Shown: positions 55,271 through 64,000 of the stretch, piece by piece
Position numbering within the stretch: position 1 is the first letter of the stretch
Layout of the letters: every line of letters starts with the position of its first letter
Assembly (NCBI RefSeq): GCF_030813355.1
Contig: NZ_JAUSUD010000016.1
Location: forward strand, 1-64,000
Length of the DNA: 64,000 nt
Reading direction: 5' to 3'
Origin: Metabacillus malikii
GTDB taxonomy: Bacteria > Bacillota > Bacilli > Bacillales > Bacillaceae
Translations under genes and position numbers: made by a program
Notes under the pieces: generated by a model
Seen by the model: only the letters and a program-made list of their open reading frames with translations
Told to the model about the DNA's origin: nothing
The model's database searches: none

Positions 55271-55370
55271 GGTGACTCAAATATATAGTGTCGACCCAAC
55301 ACACAACATATATAAACTAAAGTAGTTTATATATGTTAATGATTATAGGGCCAGGCACGATTGAGTCACC
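55271..55370 (-). repeat. GACTCAA-bounded structured element, copy 2
   Basis: 100 nt closed by perfect 10-bp arms GGTGACTCAA/TTGAGTCACC. Inside is a perfect 15-bp hairpin (55305-55319 with 55323-55337, loop AAG). On the minus strand the right arm is followed by six T, so it can terminate the dxs-tlyA transcript, whose stop codon is six bases away. The remaining argR-tlyA gap (55007-55270) is AT-rich without gene. Confidence 0.65.
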
Positions 55371-55376
55371 ACCTGT

Positions 55377-56198
55377 TCACAATTCAGCATGTGCTAAATC
55401 AACTACTGATTTAGCTGTTGCGTTGAAATGAATAGTTCCCATCTCCTGTTGACCATTCCAGCGCAAATGCAATAGAAATTCAATATTTCCATCGCCACCT
55501 GTAATAGGAGAATAGGATAAATCCATAAAATCATAACCTTCTAATAAAGAGAAATTAATGATTTGTTCAAGCACTTGTTCATGTACTTTTGGGTCACGTA
55601 CAATCCCTTTCTTGCCTACCAATTCCTTACCCGCTTCAAATTGCGGTTTAACTAACGCCACGACGTGACTATTAGGAACTAAAATATTCTTTAGCGTTGG
55701 TAATATCAGCTTCAGTGAGATAAAAGAAACATCAATTGAAGCAAACTCAGGCAAGCCTTTCATAAAATCTGCTTGTGTCGCATATCGGAAATTCGTCCTT
55801 TCCATGACAACAACACGTTCATCTTGTCTAAGTTTCCATGCTAATTGATTGTAACCAACATCAACTGCATAAGACATTTTAACACCATTTTGTAGGGCAC
55901 AGTCTGTAAAACCGCCTGTTGATGAGCCAATATCAATCATAATTTTATTTGATAAATCTAAATTGAATACCTTTAATGCCTTTTCAAGTTTTAATCCGCC
56001 TCTGCTTACATATGGCATTGTCTTTCCTTTAATTGAAATCACCGTATCACGAGAGACTTTTTCTCCTGGCTTATCTAAGCGTTCCTCATTACCATAAACA
56101 ATACCTGCCATTATAGCTCGTTTTGCTTGTTCTCTTGATTCGAAAAAACCATTTTCTACAAGTAAAATATCTATTCTTTCTTTTTTGCTTCCACTCAT
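55377..56198 (-). CDS. yqxC: TlyA family rRNA methyltransferase/hemolysin (YqxC)
   Basis: 273 residues: S4 RNA-binding domain ([20 protein letters not shown], about 9-28) and an FtsJ-like methyltransferase domain with the SAM motif [15 protein letters not shown]. TlyA proteins 2'-O-methylate ribosomal RNA; the Bacillus protein is not well characterised. Overlaps dxs by 4 bases (ATGA), showing translational coupling. Confidence 0.92.
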   Translation of the reverse strand: MSGSKKERIDILLVENGFFESREQAKRAIMAGIVYGNEERLDKPGEKVSRDTVISIKGKTMPYVSRGGLKLEKALKVFNLDLSNKIMIDIGSSTGGFTDCALQNGVKMSYAVDVGYNQLAWKLRQDERVVVMERTNFRYATQADFMKGLPEFASIDVSFISLKLILPTLKNILVPNSHVVALVKPQFEAGKELVGKKGIVRDPKVHEQVLEQIINFSLLEGYDFMDLSYSPITGGDGNIEFLLHLRWNGQQEMGTIHFNATAKSVVDLAHAEL

Positions 56199-58102
56199 GA
56201 GCGCAATACCTTTTTATTCTTTGGAATCATTGAAGATAGGGTCTTTATAACATTTTCAGTTGTCATCCCTATTTCTTCTAATAATTTTGAGACACTTCCA
56301 TGCTCGATAAAACGATCTGGGATGCCAATTCTAGTAATTGGTGTTTCAAAATACTGATTTTCTTGAGCAAACTCTAATACTGCACTACCAAATCCACCTT
56401 GTAAAATTGCTTCTTCAATCGTTAATACTGGAATACCTTCCTGGAATATTGCATGAAGCATTTTTTCATCCATTGGCTTTATAAATCTTGCATTAACAAC
56501 TCGAATGGATGTTCCGTTCCTTGCAAGCTGTTCAGCAGCTTCTAGTGCCATTTCTATTGTTGTTCCAAATGTTAAAATAACCGCATCCGTACCCTCTCGG
56601 AGTACTTCCCAAGTACCGATTGGGATTTCTTTTAACTCTTTATCCATTTCAACCCCAATACCATTGCCTCGGGCGTAACGTAGGGCAATTGGTCCTTCAT
56701 CATACTTTAACGCTGTATTCACCAGATGTTGACCTTCATTTTCATCTTTAGCCATCATGAGAACAATATTTGGAATATGACGTAAGAAGGCAATATCAAA
56801 TACTCCTTGATGTGTTTCACCGTCCGCTCCTACGAGGCCCGCACGGTCAATTCCAATAAATACATTTAAATTTTGACGACATATATCATGAACGACTTGG
56901 TCATAGGCTCTTTGTAAAAACGTAGAGTAAATAGCAAGAAATGGTTTCATGTTTTGAGTTGCCAAACCAGCTGCTAAAGTTGTCGCATGCTGTTCTGCAA
57001 TTCCTACATCAAACATACGGTCAGGGAATTCTTCTGCAAATGCCTCAAGTTTTGAGCCTACTGGCATTGCAGGTGTGACTGCAACAATTCGTTCATCTTC
57101 TCGTGCTAATTTCTGAACCGTCTCACTTACTAATTTGCTCCAAGCAGGTCCTACTACTTTTGGTTTAACAAAGTCACCTGTCTCAATCTTATATGGTCCA
57201 GTCCCATGCCATGTGCCAATTGTATCAGTTTCAGCTGGCTTATAACCTTTACCTTTTTTCGTTATAACATGCAAAAGAACTGGTCCTTTTGTTTTTTTCG
57301 CATACTGTAAATTTTCAAATAAATCTTCATAACTATGACCATCAACTGGTCCTAAATAGGTAAATCCTAGTTCTTCAAAGAAGACTCCAGATACGAGCAT
57401 ATATTTTAAGCTATCTTTGACTCTTTCTGCAGTCGAGGCTAGTCTTCCACCTACCGCAGGTATTTTCTTCAATAAGTATTCTAGCTCATCTTTTACCCAA
57501 TGATACTTACCTGCCGTTCTTAATCTACCCAAGACATTGTGCAGAGCACCAACATTTGGTGCAATCGACATTTCGTTATCGTTTAAAACGACAATCATAT
57601 CTTTATTCTCGTCACCAATATGATTAAGTGCTTCAAGGGCCATTCCACCTGTTAATGCGCCATCACCTATAATCGGGATAATATGCTCTTTTGATTTTTT
57701 TAAATCTCGAGCAATAGCCATCCCCATCGCTGCAGATAAGGATGTAGAGCTATGCCCAGTTTCCCATACATCATGCTCAGACTCATTACGTTTCGGAAAA
57801 CCACATAACCCTTTATATTGACGTAATGTATCAAATTCACTAGCTCTCCCAGTAAGGATTTTGTGAACATATGACTGGTGTCCTACATCCCAAATAAACT
57901 TATCATTTGGGCTATCAAATACTTTATGTAAAGCAATTGTTAATTCAACTACACCAAGGTTAGGCCCTATATGTCCTCCCGTTTCTGAGAGCTTTTCAAT
58001 TAAAAATTGACGAATTTCCGCACTAAGTTTTTCAAGCTCATGATTAGATAATTTCTTTAAAAATTGCGGATTTTTTATCGACAGAAGATCCAAATGGACC
58101 AC
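56195..58102 (-). CDS. dxs: 1-deoxy-D-xylulose-5-phosphate synthase
   Basis: First step of the MEP isoprenoid pathway; condenses pyruvate with glyceraldehyde 3-phosphate using thiamine diphosphate. 635 residues. Thiamine motif [15 protein letters not shown]...NDNEMSI (about 146-180) and the transketolase-type [32 protein letters not shown] segments are present. Start is GTG at 58102; a TTG three codons later (…LDLLSI) matches the B. subtilis start and is equally possible. Confidence 0.95.
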   Translation of the reverse strand: MVHLDLLSIKNPQFLKKLSNHELEKLSAEIRQFLIEKLSETGGHIGPNLGVVELTIALHKVFDSPNDKFIWDVGHQSYVHKILTGRASEFDTLRQYKGLCGFPKRNESEHDVWETGHSSTSLSAAMGMAIARDLKKSKEHIIPIIGDGALTGGMALEALNHIGDENKDMIVVLNDNEMSIAPNVGALHNVLGRLRTAGKYHWVKDELEYLLKKIPAVGGRLASTAERVKDSLKYMLVSGVFFEELGFTYLGPVDGHSYEDLFENLQYAKKTKGPVLLHVITKKGKGYKPAETDTIGTWHGTGPYKIETGDFVKPKVVGPAWSKLVSETVQKLAREDERIVAVTPAMPVGSKLEAFAEEFPDRMFDVGIAEQHATTLAAGLATQNMKPFLAIYSTFLQRAYDQVVHDICRQNLNVFIGIDRAGLVGADGETHQGVFDIAFLRHIPNIVLMMAKDENEGQHLVNTALKYDEGPIALRYARGNGIGVEMDKELKEIPIGTWEVLREGTDAVILTFGTTIEMALEAAEQLARNGTSIRVVNARFIKPMDEKMLHAIFQEGIPVLTIEEAILQGGFGSAVLEFAQENQYFETPITRIGIPDRFIEHGSVSKLLEEIGMTTENVIKTLSSMIPKNKKVLRS

Positions 58103-58352
58103 TCACTTTCGGATTCAGTTTCTTTCTGTTAAACAGTTTTTCGTAAACTATATTGTTTTAGATATAACCTATATGTTTCAAAATACACCTTCATAGCCTT
58201 TCATAACTATTCTTGTCTATTTATTTTAACGTAAAACTTGATTTATTGAAAACGTTATATCATTTTTTGACTTTTTCAAACTGTGCAGTCAAAAACGTAA
58301 CATAAATAAAACGACATGACAATGGTAAATATATTATATGTATGCATAAGAT

Positions 58353-58382
58353 AAAAACCGCTACCAATTGGGAACGGTTTTT
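58353..58382 (-). terminator. Terminator of the xseA-ispA unit
   Basis: Stem AAAAACCG/CGGTTTTT with an inner CC-AATT-GG part. It separates ispA from dxs, so these two pathway genes are transcribed apart. In 58103-58352 I see only a weak match to the MITE left end near 58136 and a cre-like TTGAAAACGTTA at 58246. Confidence 0.8.
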
Positions 58383-58423
58383 ATGCTAACGATTATTGCC
58401 TTCGTTCTAAAAGCAGAGTGTAA

Positions 58424-59308
58424 TCAATTGTTTCTATTTGCTATTAATTCGCACAAGTTGTTAAGCAATGTTGCTGGAACTGATAATTTATTTAATATAC
58501 TTTTAGCTTCATCTACATGAGCGGTTAGTTTTTCCTTAGCTCCTTGTAAAGTTAAAATTGATGGGTATGTATTCTTTTCATTACCTTGGTCGGAACCAAC
58601 AGGCTTTCCGATTAAGTCCTGTTCACCTTCAATATCTAATATATCGTCCCTAATTTGAAAAGCAATACCTAAATGATATGAAAACTCCCTTAAATATTTA
58701 ATATCCTGTACTGGGGCTTCAGCTAATATCGCACCAGCAATAATTGCAAAGCCGAGTAGTTTTGCGGTTTTGTGTTCATGAATATATTGCAGTTCTTCTA
58801 GTGATAAAACCTTCGTTTCACCATCCATATCTGCAACTTGACCGCCTACCATCCCTTCAGCCCCAGCTGCATGAACTAACTCTGTAATGATGTTTAGCTT
58901 TTTTTCAGAGCTTATATGCGGATCATTCGCAATTAATGAGAAGCTTTGTGTTAATAGACCGTCTCCAGCCAAGACAGCCATCGCCTCACCAAATACTTTA
59001 TGATTTGTTGGCTTCCCACGACGAAGGTCGTCATCATCCATACATGGTAAATCATCATGTATTAATGAGTAAGTATGTACTAATTCAACGGCACTGGCAG
59101 TCGCGAGTCCAATTTCTTCCTGCTTACTATATGTATGTAAAAGTGCTAAAACAAGTATCGGCCTAATTCGCTTTCCACCAGCTTCAAGTGAATAATTCAT
59201 CGCATCTTTTAGTACTTCTGGTGCTTTTAACTTTTCAATATAGGAAAATAAACTTTCTTCAATCTTTTCTTTACGGGACTTTAAAAAATCGTCTAATTCC
59301 ATTTTCAC
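58424..59308 (-). CDS. ispA: Farnesyl diphosphate synthase
   Basis: Chain-elongating prenyltransferase, 294 residues. First aspartate-rich motif [10 protein letters not shown] (85-94) with RRGKPT after it, second motif [12 protein letters not shown]. Overlaps xseB by 4 bases. Product is expected to be C15 diphosphate by family. Confidence 0.94.
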   Translation of the reverse strand: MKMELDDFLKSRKEKIEESLFSYIEKLKAPEVLKDAMNYSLEAGGKRIRPILVLALLHTYSKQEEIGLATASAVELVHTYSLIHDDLPCMDDDDLRRGKPTNHKVFGEAMAVLAGDGLLTQSFSLIANDPHISSEKKLNIITELVHAAGAEGMVGGQVADMDGETKVLSLEELQYIHEHKTAKLLGFAIIAGAILAEAPVQDIKYLREFSYHLGIAFQIRDDILDIEGEQDLIGKPVGSDQGNEKNTYPSILTLQGAKEKLTAHVDEAKSILNKLSVPATLLNNLCELIANRNN

Positions 59309-59553
59309 GATTTTTCTTCCTCCTGTAAATCAAATGGTCTTAACTCTCCATCTTCGCGAAGTATGAAATCCATTTGTTTTTCAACATTTTGCAGTTTGTT
59401 GTTACAAATTTTCGAGAGTTCCATGCCTTGTTGGAAATATTCAATTGCCTTTTCCAATGGGACATCCCCTTCTTCTAATTTTCCAACGATTTCTTCCAAT
59501 TGTTGCATGGCTTGTTCAAAGGAAACTTCATTTTGTTTTTCATCTTTACTCAT
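59305..59553 (-). CDS. xseB: Exodeoxyribonuclease VII small subunit
   Basis: 82 residues, helical. The segment [20 protein letters not shown] and the following [16 protein letters not shown] are the standard XseB pattern. Overlaps xseA by 8 bases and ispA by 4. Confidence 0.94.
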   Translation of the reverse strand: MSKDEKQNEVSFEQAMQQLEEIVGKLEEGDVPLEKAIEYFQQGMELSKICNNKLQNVEKQMDFILREDGELRPFDLQEEEKS

Positions 59554-60895
59554 TAATTGTTCCCTCCTCTATTTCTTTTACTTCACACTGAATGTTCCCG
59601 TTTATGAATTGGACCTTTACTGTTTGACCCTTCTTAATATGATCGACACTCTTAATTAATTCACTTCCATCATATACCAAACTATAGCCTCGTTCCATCA
59701 CTCTTAATGGACTAAGTGCATTTAGTTGTGCAATGACCTGCCTAAAGTTTGCATCTTTACTACTAATAATTGAAGTCATTTCTCTCTTTAGCCGATTCAA
59801 TAATAAGTCATGTGAAGTCTTTGAACGAAGTATTTTTTCCCGAGGATGTACTGTCAATAGCCTTCTATTTAACTGTTTATAATGCTCATTTTTTATCGCT
59901 ATCGTTCTACTGCCTGCTTTTTGTAAACGTTCAATTACCGCATCTAATTGTTGCTCCTTTTGCAAATATAATTGCTTTGGATAACGAAATGCATAAGAAC
60001 TTTGCAGGTGTTCTAACTTTTCTTTTTTTGACACTAACTTCTCCTGCATTGCCCGTTTTAAGCGATTCTTCCGTTCAATGAGTCGATCTTGTAATTCCGA
60101 GAAATGTGGGACAGCTAGTTCCGCAGCTCCCGTTGGTGTAGGCGCTCGTAAATCAGCTACAAAATCAGCAATCGTATAATCCGTTTCATGGCCAACTGCC
60201 GAGATAATCGGTATCGTTGAAGCAAATATTTCTCTGGCAACTTTCTCTTCGTTAAAAGCCCATAGTTCTTCAATAGAACCCCCACCACGTCCAACAATTA
60301 ACACATCGAGGTCTAACTGATTAGCCTGCTTAATAGCTTGCACAATTGAGTCACCCGCATTAATTCCCTGTACTAGTGCTGGAATCAAAATAACTTTAGC
60401 TAATGGGTAACGGCGATTAATCGTTGTTAGAATATCACGAATTGCTGCACCGGTGGGAGATGTAATTACACCTATTTGGCTAGGGAATTTTGGTATCGGT
60501 TTTTTATGTATAAGGTCAAATAGTCCTTGTTTTTGTAAAGTGTTCTTCAATTCCTCGTAAGCTAAATATAAGCTACCAATCCCGTCCGGTTGCATTTCCT
60601 TTACATATATTTGATATCCACCGTTTTGCTCATAGACGGTAATTTCACCACGTAAAAGGACCTTCATGCCATTTTCAGGTTTAAATTTAAGTGATTTATT
60701 AGCACTTGCGAACATTACTCCTTGGATTCTTGCCTTTTCATCCTTTAACGTGAAATACATATGTCCTCTACTATGTAAGTTAAAATTTGATAGTTCGCCT
60801 TTAATCCATATATCCTGCAAATGAGGGTCTACATCAAATTTACGTTTAATATATTTTGTTAAGGCTGTAACTGTCACATATTTAATATCGCTCAA
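59546..60895 (-). CDS. xseA: Exodeoxyribonuclease VII large subunit
   Basis: 449 residues: N-terminal OB-fold ([21 protein letters not shown]), catalytic region ([53 protein letters not shown] in part) and a long coiled coil (about 270-370). Degrades single-stranded DNA with XseB. Confidence 0.95.
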   Translation of the reverse strand: MSDIKYVTVTALTKYIKRKFDVDPHLQDIWIKGELSNFNLHSRGHMYFTLKDEKARIQGVMFASANKSLKFKPENGMKVLLRGEITVYEQNGGYQIYVKEMQPDGIGSLYLAYEELKNTLQKQGLFDLIHKKPIPKFPSQIGVITSPTGAAIRDILTTINRRYPLAKVILIPALVQGINAGDSIVQAIKQANQLDLDVLIVGRGGGSIEELWAFNEEKVAREIFASTIPIISAVGHETDYTIADFVADLRAPTPTGAAELAVPHFSELQDRLIERKNRLKRAMQEKLVSKKEKLEHLQSSYAFRYPKQLYLQKEQQLDAVIERLQKAGSRTIAIKNEHYKQLNRRLLTVHPREKILRSKTSHDLLLNRLKREMTSIISSKDANFRQVIAQLNALSPLRVMERGYSLVYDGSELIKSVDHIKKGQTVKVQFINGNIQCEVKEIEEGTINE

Positions 60896-60926
60896 TCTAC
60901 AACCTCCTAACGAGTGTCTATATAGA

Positions 60927-60953
60927 ATGAAGACGGAGTAAATCCCCGTCCTT
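60927..60953 (-). other. Hairpin between folD and xseA
   Basis: Arms GAAG.ACGG and CCGT.CTTC with a short loop. No clear T run; it may be a weak terminator or processing site in the folD-xseA transcript. Confidence 0.35.
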
Positions 60954-61072
60954 CACTGAGAGTATATATAATTTGTGTTAACCATCTGCGGTAACAGATG
61001 TTTCCAGACTAGAATAGCTTTTCTTTTATTGATTAGGCTACTAATAATACCCTACCTTTAAATATGGGGGTG

Positions 61073-61930
61073 TTATGCCTTTTCAAGAAAGTTTTTTGCA
61101 GATTGAACCGTATTATGCGCCAGCATAGTAATCGTCATTGGCCCAACACCACCAGGTACAGGTGTAACGTAGCTAGCTACTTCCTTCGCTTCCTCAAACA
61201 CAACATCTCCACATAACTTTCCTGTATCTAGTCTATTTACACCGACATCAATAACAACTGCACCAGGTTTGATATCTTGTCCTTTAATAAAGTTTGCACG
61301 TCCTACAGCTGCTACTAATATATCAGCTTCTTTTGTATAAGAAGATAGATTATTCGTTTTTGAATGACAATATGTAACTGTTGCATGTTCATTTAGGAGG
61401 AGCTGACCTACAGGTTTCCCGACAATATTACTTCTACCAACAACAACAACATTTTTCCCAGCGATTTCAACTCCAACAGACTTAATCATTTCAACAATTC
61501 CAGCTGGCGTACAAGGTAAAAATGTATCCTGTCCTGTCATCATTCTTCCAATATTAATTGGATGGAATCCATCGACATCTTTTAAAGGTGAAATTTTCTC
61601 AACAACTGCTGTTTCATTAATATGTTTAGGAAGTGGTAATTGCACGAGTATCCCATGGTATTCATTATTATTATTGTAATCATCTATAATTGCTAGAAGT
61701 TCTTCCTCAGTTAAAGTCTCTGGAAAATGTTCCAGTTTAAAGCCTACTCCGATTTCTTCTGAAGCTTTTTGTTTTCCTCTTATGTACGACAGTGAAGCAG
61801 GATTATCACCTACTAAAATGACAACTAGTTTTGGTACTAATCCCTTTGCTTTAATTTGTTCGACTTCTATAGCCAATTCACTTCTTTTTTTTGCAGATAA
61901 TTGTTTACCATCAATAATTGTTGCAGCCAT
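61073..61930 (-). CDS. folD: Bifunctional methylene-THF dehydrogenase/cyclohydrolase
   Basis: 285 residues; interconverts methylene-, methenyl- and 10-formyl-tetrahydrofolate. Signatures: YIRGKQKASEEIGV with the catalytic lysine (about 49-62), LVQLPLPKHIN, and NADP-domain VVVGRSNIVGKPVGQLLL, then PGGVGPMTITML. AGGAGG-like site upstream. Follows nusB by 25 bp. Confidence 0.95.
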   Translation of the reverse strand: MAATIIDGKQLSAKKRSELAIEVEQIKAKGLVPKLVVILVGDNPASLSYIRGKQKASEEIGVGFKLEHFPETLTEEELLAIIDDYNNNNEYHGILVQLPLPKHINETAVVEKISPLKDVDGFHPINIGRMMTGQDTFLPCTPAGIVEMIKSVGVEIAGKNVVVVGRSNIVGKPVGQLLLNEHATVTYCHSKTNNLSSYTKEADILVAAVGRANFIKGQDIKPGAVVIDVGVNRLDTGKLCGDVVFEEAKEVASYVTPVPGGVGPMTITMLAHNTVQSAKNFLEKA

Positions 61931-61955
61931 ACCGTTTCCTCCTCAGGTTAATTAA

Positions 61956-62348
61956 TTAGTTATCTAATTCTTTTTTTATTTTAGATAGTACTCCGTTAAT
62001 AAATTTACTCGAGTTATCGTCCCCAAATGCTTTTGCTAATTCTACAGCTTCATCAAGTGTGACATTCATTGGTATATCTTGCTCATATTTCAATTCATAA
62101 ACAGCCATTCTTAAAATCGTCTTATCGATATTGGCTAACCTGTCCATCGTCCATTTAATAAGATGTGGAGTGATTAATTCATCTAGTTCCTTTTCATGCT
62201 CTATTGTTCCCTTTACTAGATTAGTCATAAATAGGTCTGGACGCTGTTCCTCAAGTACATGTTCAATCGCTTCACTAGGGTCCGTATTACTAACATATAC
62301 TTGAAACAAAGTTTGCAGGGCCTTCTCTCTTGCTGTTCTACGTTTCAT
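61956..62348 (-). CDS. nusB: Transcription antitermination factor NusB
   Basis: 130 residues, all-helical. MKRRTAREKALQTLFQV start and the C-terminal NVTLDEAVELAKAFGDDNSSKFING pattern are diagnostic. Acts in rRNA antitermination with NusE. Start set by AAAGGAG nine bases upstream; 27 earlier codons are open but not family-like. Confidence 0.94.
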   Translation of the reverse strand: MKRRTAREKALQTLFQVYVSNTDPSEAIEHVLEEQRPDLFMTNLVKGTIEHEKELDELITPHLIKWTMDRLANIDKTILRMAVYELKYEQDIPMNVTLDEAVELAKAFGDDNSSKFINGVLSKIKKELDN

Positions 62349-62578
62349 TCTTACTTGCTCCTTTAGTAAATAAAAATAATTATCGAGAATGTCTGTCTTG
62401 ATCATAACATAAAATCCGATTAGAATCATTGAAAAATTACAGATTTACGCCTCATTCCCGAATAAAAAGAATGGTTCAATCAAAAATCATTCGTATTTTG
62501 TTTTTTCTTCTACTATCAATATAACCAGTCTGTTTACTCTTTAACAATCATTTTCAAATAATCTTTGATTCATCTAAA

Positions 62579-62608
62579 AAAACCAAAGGGAAGGTCCCCT
62601 CTGGTTTT
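62579..62608 (-). terminator. Terminator of the acc-yqhY unit
   Basis: Ten-bp stem (AACCAGAGGG with CCCTTTGGTT) followed by seven T on the minus strand. It ends the accC-yqhY transcript before nusB. Confidence 0.8.
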
Positions 62609-62660
62609 TTTATTTTACCATAGAGTAGATAAGAAAGAAAAAAATTCCTCATCAACAGAT

Positions 62661-63071
62661 TTACATTTCTTGGTCAACTTCAACCTCATGTGTCTTTGTT
62701 TCAAATTGAATACCAACAACATGTATGTTTACTTCATTCACTTCAAGTGCTGTCATATTTAATAGTGCTTGACGGATATTATCTTGAATTTTTTGCGCAA
62801 CTGTCGGAATTGACACACCAAAAATCATTACACAATATACATCTATTTTGATTCCCTCATCAGATAGGTCTACTTTCACACCTTTACCGTGATTCTTTTT
62901 ACCAAGTCTTTCAACAACCCCTGCTGCAAAGTTACCCCTCATTGAAGCAACACCTTCAATTTCAGAAGCTGCAATACCTGCAATGACTTCGATAACTTCT
63001 GGAGCAATCTCTACTTTGCCTAAGCCATTATATTCTTGATTCATTTCTAATACATTATTTGCATCTTTCAT
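62661..63071 (-). CDS. yqhY: Asp23/Gls24 family protein YqhY
   Basis: 136 residues; alkaline-shock-protein-like fold. Core stretches: GKVEIAPEVIEVIAGIAASE, VDLSDEGIKIDVYCV and VNIHVVGIQFE. In B. subtilis the accBC-yqhY operon links it to control of fatty-acid synthesis. Start at 63071 has GGAGGTG upstream; the in-frame ATG at 63086 overlaps that ribosome site. Confidence 0.92.
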   Translation of the reverse strand: MKDANNVLEMNQEYNGLGKVEIAPEVIEVIAGIAASEIEGVASMRGNFAAGVVERLGKKNHGKGVKVDLSDEGIKIDVYCVMIFGVSIPTVAQKIQDNIRQALLNMTALEVNEVNIHVVGIQFETKTHEVEVDQEM

Positions 63072-63091
63072 GAATTGCACCTCCATTAGAT

Positions 63092-64000
63092 TTAAGCATC
63101 CATGACCTTATACATTTCCAAAAACTTTGTATTAAAATCACCGGAAACAAATTTTTCATGTTCTAGTAATCTTAGATGGAACGGTATTGTAGTAGAAATT
63201 CCCTCGATTACAAACTCACTTAATGCACGTTTCATACGTGCAATTGCTTCTTCTCTTGTTGCACCATACGTTATTAATTTTGCGATCATTGAGTCATAAT
63301 ATGGCGGAATGGAATAGCCTGGGTATACCGCTGAATCAACTCTAACACCTAGACCACCTGGAGGCAAGTACATCTCAATTTTACCTGGTGAAGGCATGAA
63401 ATTCTTCTCAGGGTTTTCAGCATTTATCCGGCATTCAATCGCCCAGCCATTAAAAACAACATCATCTTGCGCAACAGACAATTCTTCACCTGAAGCAACT
63501 TTTATTTGCTCTTTTATTAAATCAATTCCTGTAACCATTTCAGTTACTGGGTGTTCAACTTGAATTCGCGTATTCATTTCCATGAAATAAAACTTTTTAT
63601 TAACATGGTCAAAAATAAATTCTACAGTCCCTGCTCCTGAGTAATTTACTGCTGCAGCTGCTTTTACTGCTGCTTCTCCCATTTGTTCACGAATTGTTTC
63701 ATCTAGGGCAGGAGACGGGGTTTCTTCAATTAATTTTTGTAGTCTACGCTGAATTGAACAATCTCGTTCTCCGAGGTGGATAACATTTCCATGGTTATCA
63801 GCTAATACTTGTATTTCAACATGACGGAAATCTTCTATATATTTCTCTATATATACGCCAGGATTTCCAAAAGCTGTTGCAGCTTCCTGTTGCGTAATTT
63901 CGATTCCTTTTACAAGTGCTTCCTCATCTTTCGCAACACGAATCCCCTTACCACCGCCACCTGCAGTTGCTTTGATGATAACAGGGAACTCCATTTCTGC
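63092..64000 (-). CDS. accC: Acetyl-CoA carboxylase biotin carboxylase subunit (partial)
   Basis: 3' part only; the first roughly 150 residues lie beyond the window. The visible 302 residues contain the ATP-grasp glycine loop [14 protein letters not shown], the catalytic [14 protein letters not shown] segment, and the C-terminal domain ([19 protein letters not shown]). Carboxylates biotin on AccB for malonyl-CoA synthesis. Twenty bases upstream of yqhY. Confidence 0.96.
   Translation of the reverse strand, partial: AEMEFPVIIKATAGGGGKGIRVAKDEEALVKGIEITQQEAATAFGNPGVYIEKYIEDFRHVEIQVLADNHGNVIHLGERDCSIQRRLQKLIEETPSPALDETIREQMGEAAVKAAAAVNYSGAGTVEFIFDHVNKKFYFMEMNTRIQVEHPVTEMVTGIDLIKEQIKVASGEELSVAQDDVVFNGWAIECRINAENPEKNFMPSPGKIEMYLPPGGLGVRVDSAVYPGYSIPPYYDSMIAKLITYGATREEAIARMKRALSEFVIEGISTTIPFHLRLLEHEKFVSGDFNTKFLEMYKVMDA

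Noticed and set aside
58136-58172. Possible further MITE left end (cagtttttcgtaaac)
   Set aside because: Match is short, interrupted and has no right end; too weak to list as a copy.
58246-58258. cre-like TTGAAAACGTTA upstream of dxs
   Set aside because: The second half does not follow the CcpA consensus and dxs is not a known catabolite target; likely chance in AT-rich DNA.
1-64000. CRISPR arrays, prophage, tRNA and rRNA genes
   Set aside because: I looked for regular spaced repeats, phage gene runs and tRNA-like cloverleafs and saw none in the window.

Overview
This 64 kb window is a chromosomal segment of an AT-rich, endospore-forming Bacillaceae bacterium. The gene order follows the Bacillus subtilis block from accC/yqhY to fur. 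Two terpenoid genes (dxs, ispA), spore genes (spo0A, spoIVB, spoIIM), mciZ, prli42 and the bkd operon fix the assignment to Bacillaceae. The genus cannot be proved from sequence alone; an alkaliphilic Bacillus/Anaerobacillus-type genome would fit (inference). Most genes lie on the minus strand, so the block is probably read with the replication fork in that direction.

Layout. 0.3-6.6 kb: fur (with a PerR-type box), spoIIM, an EndoQ-type endonuclease, nudF, mciZ, an aldo/keto reductase, yqkE and an alpha/beta hydrolase. 6.6-10.9 kb: small yqkC/yqkB genes, then an apparent SOS operon (Y-family polymerase, SGNH hydrolase, YolD-like protein) behind two LexA-like boxes, then a short-chain dehydrogenase. 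11-19.5 kb: proI with an ARG-like box, namA, rnz, the pentose-phosphate pair zwf and gndA, and dinB. 19.5-28.3 kb: a lone CheW, pbuG behind a guanine-class riboswitch, an unrecognised 560-residue membrane protein facing a SEDS (RodA/FtsW) gene, a CAP-domain lipoprotein, yqjE and prli42. 28.3-32.8 kb: yqjA, the artPQR amino-acid importer and the bacilliredoxin brxB. 33-44 kb: the complete branched-chain keto-acid operon bkdR-ptb-bcd-buk-lpdV-bkdAA-bkdAB-bkdB. 44.5-49.5 kb: yqzF, glpQ-type phosphodiesterase, fabH (branched-chain primer condensing enzyme, FapR-like box) and a GH36 alpha-galactosidase. 49.6-64 kb: spo0A, spoIVB, recN, argR, tlyA, dxs, ispA, xseB, xseA, folD, nusB, yqhY and the 3' part of accC.

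How the genes work together. bkd supplies branched acyl-CoA primers that FabH uses for iso/anteiso fatty acids. ArgR, encoded here, has two candidate operators in the window (proI, artP). spo0A, spoIVB, spoIIM and mciZ belong to the sporulation programme.

The two most unusual things are these. First, the BkdR protein keeps its Fis-type DNA-binding domain but lacks the GAFTGA loop and both arginine-finger positions of a sigma-54 activator. The gap upstream of ptb shows a sigma-A-like promoter overlapping a 12-bp palindrome instead of a clear -24/-12 promoter. Second, a family of MITE-like elements (GGCT-starting terminal inverted repeats of about 29 bp, 8-bp target duplications, ISL3-like) occurs at least five times in one orientation, three of them inside or beside the bkd locus. 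A pair of about 100-nt structured elements closed by GACTCAA/TTGAGTC is also repeated at gene ends.
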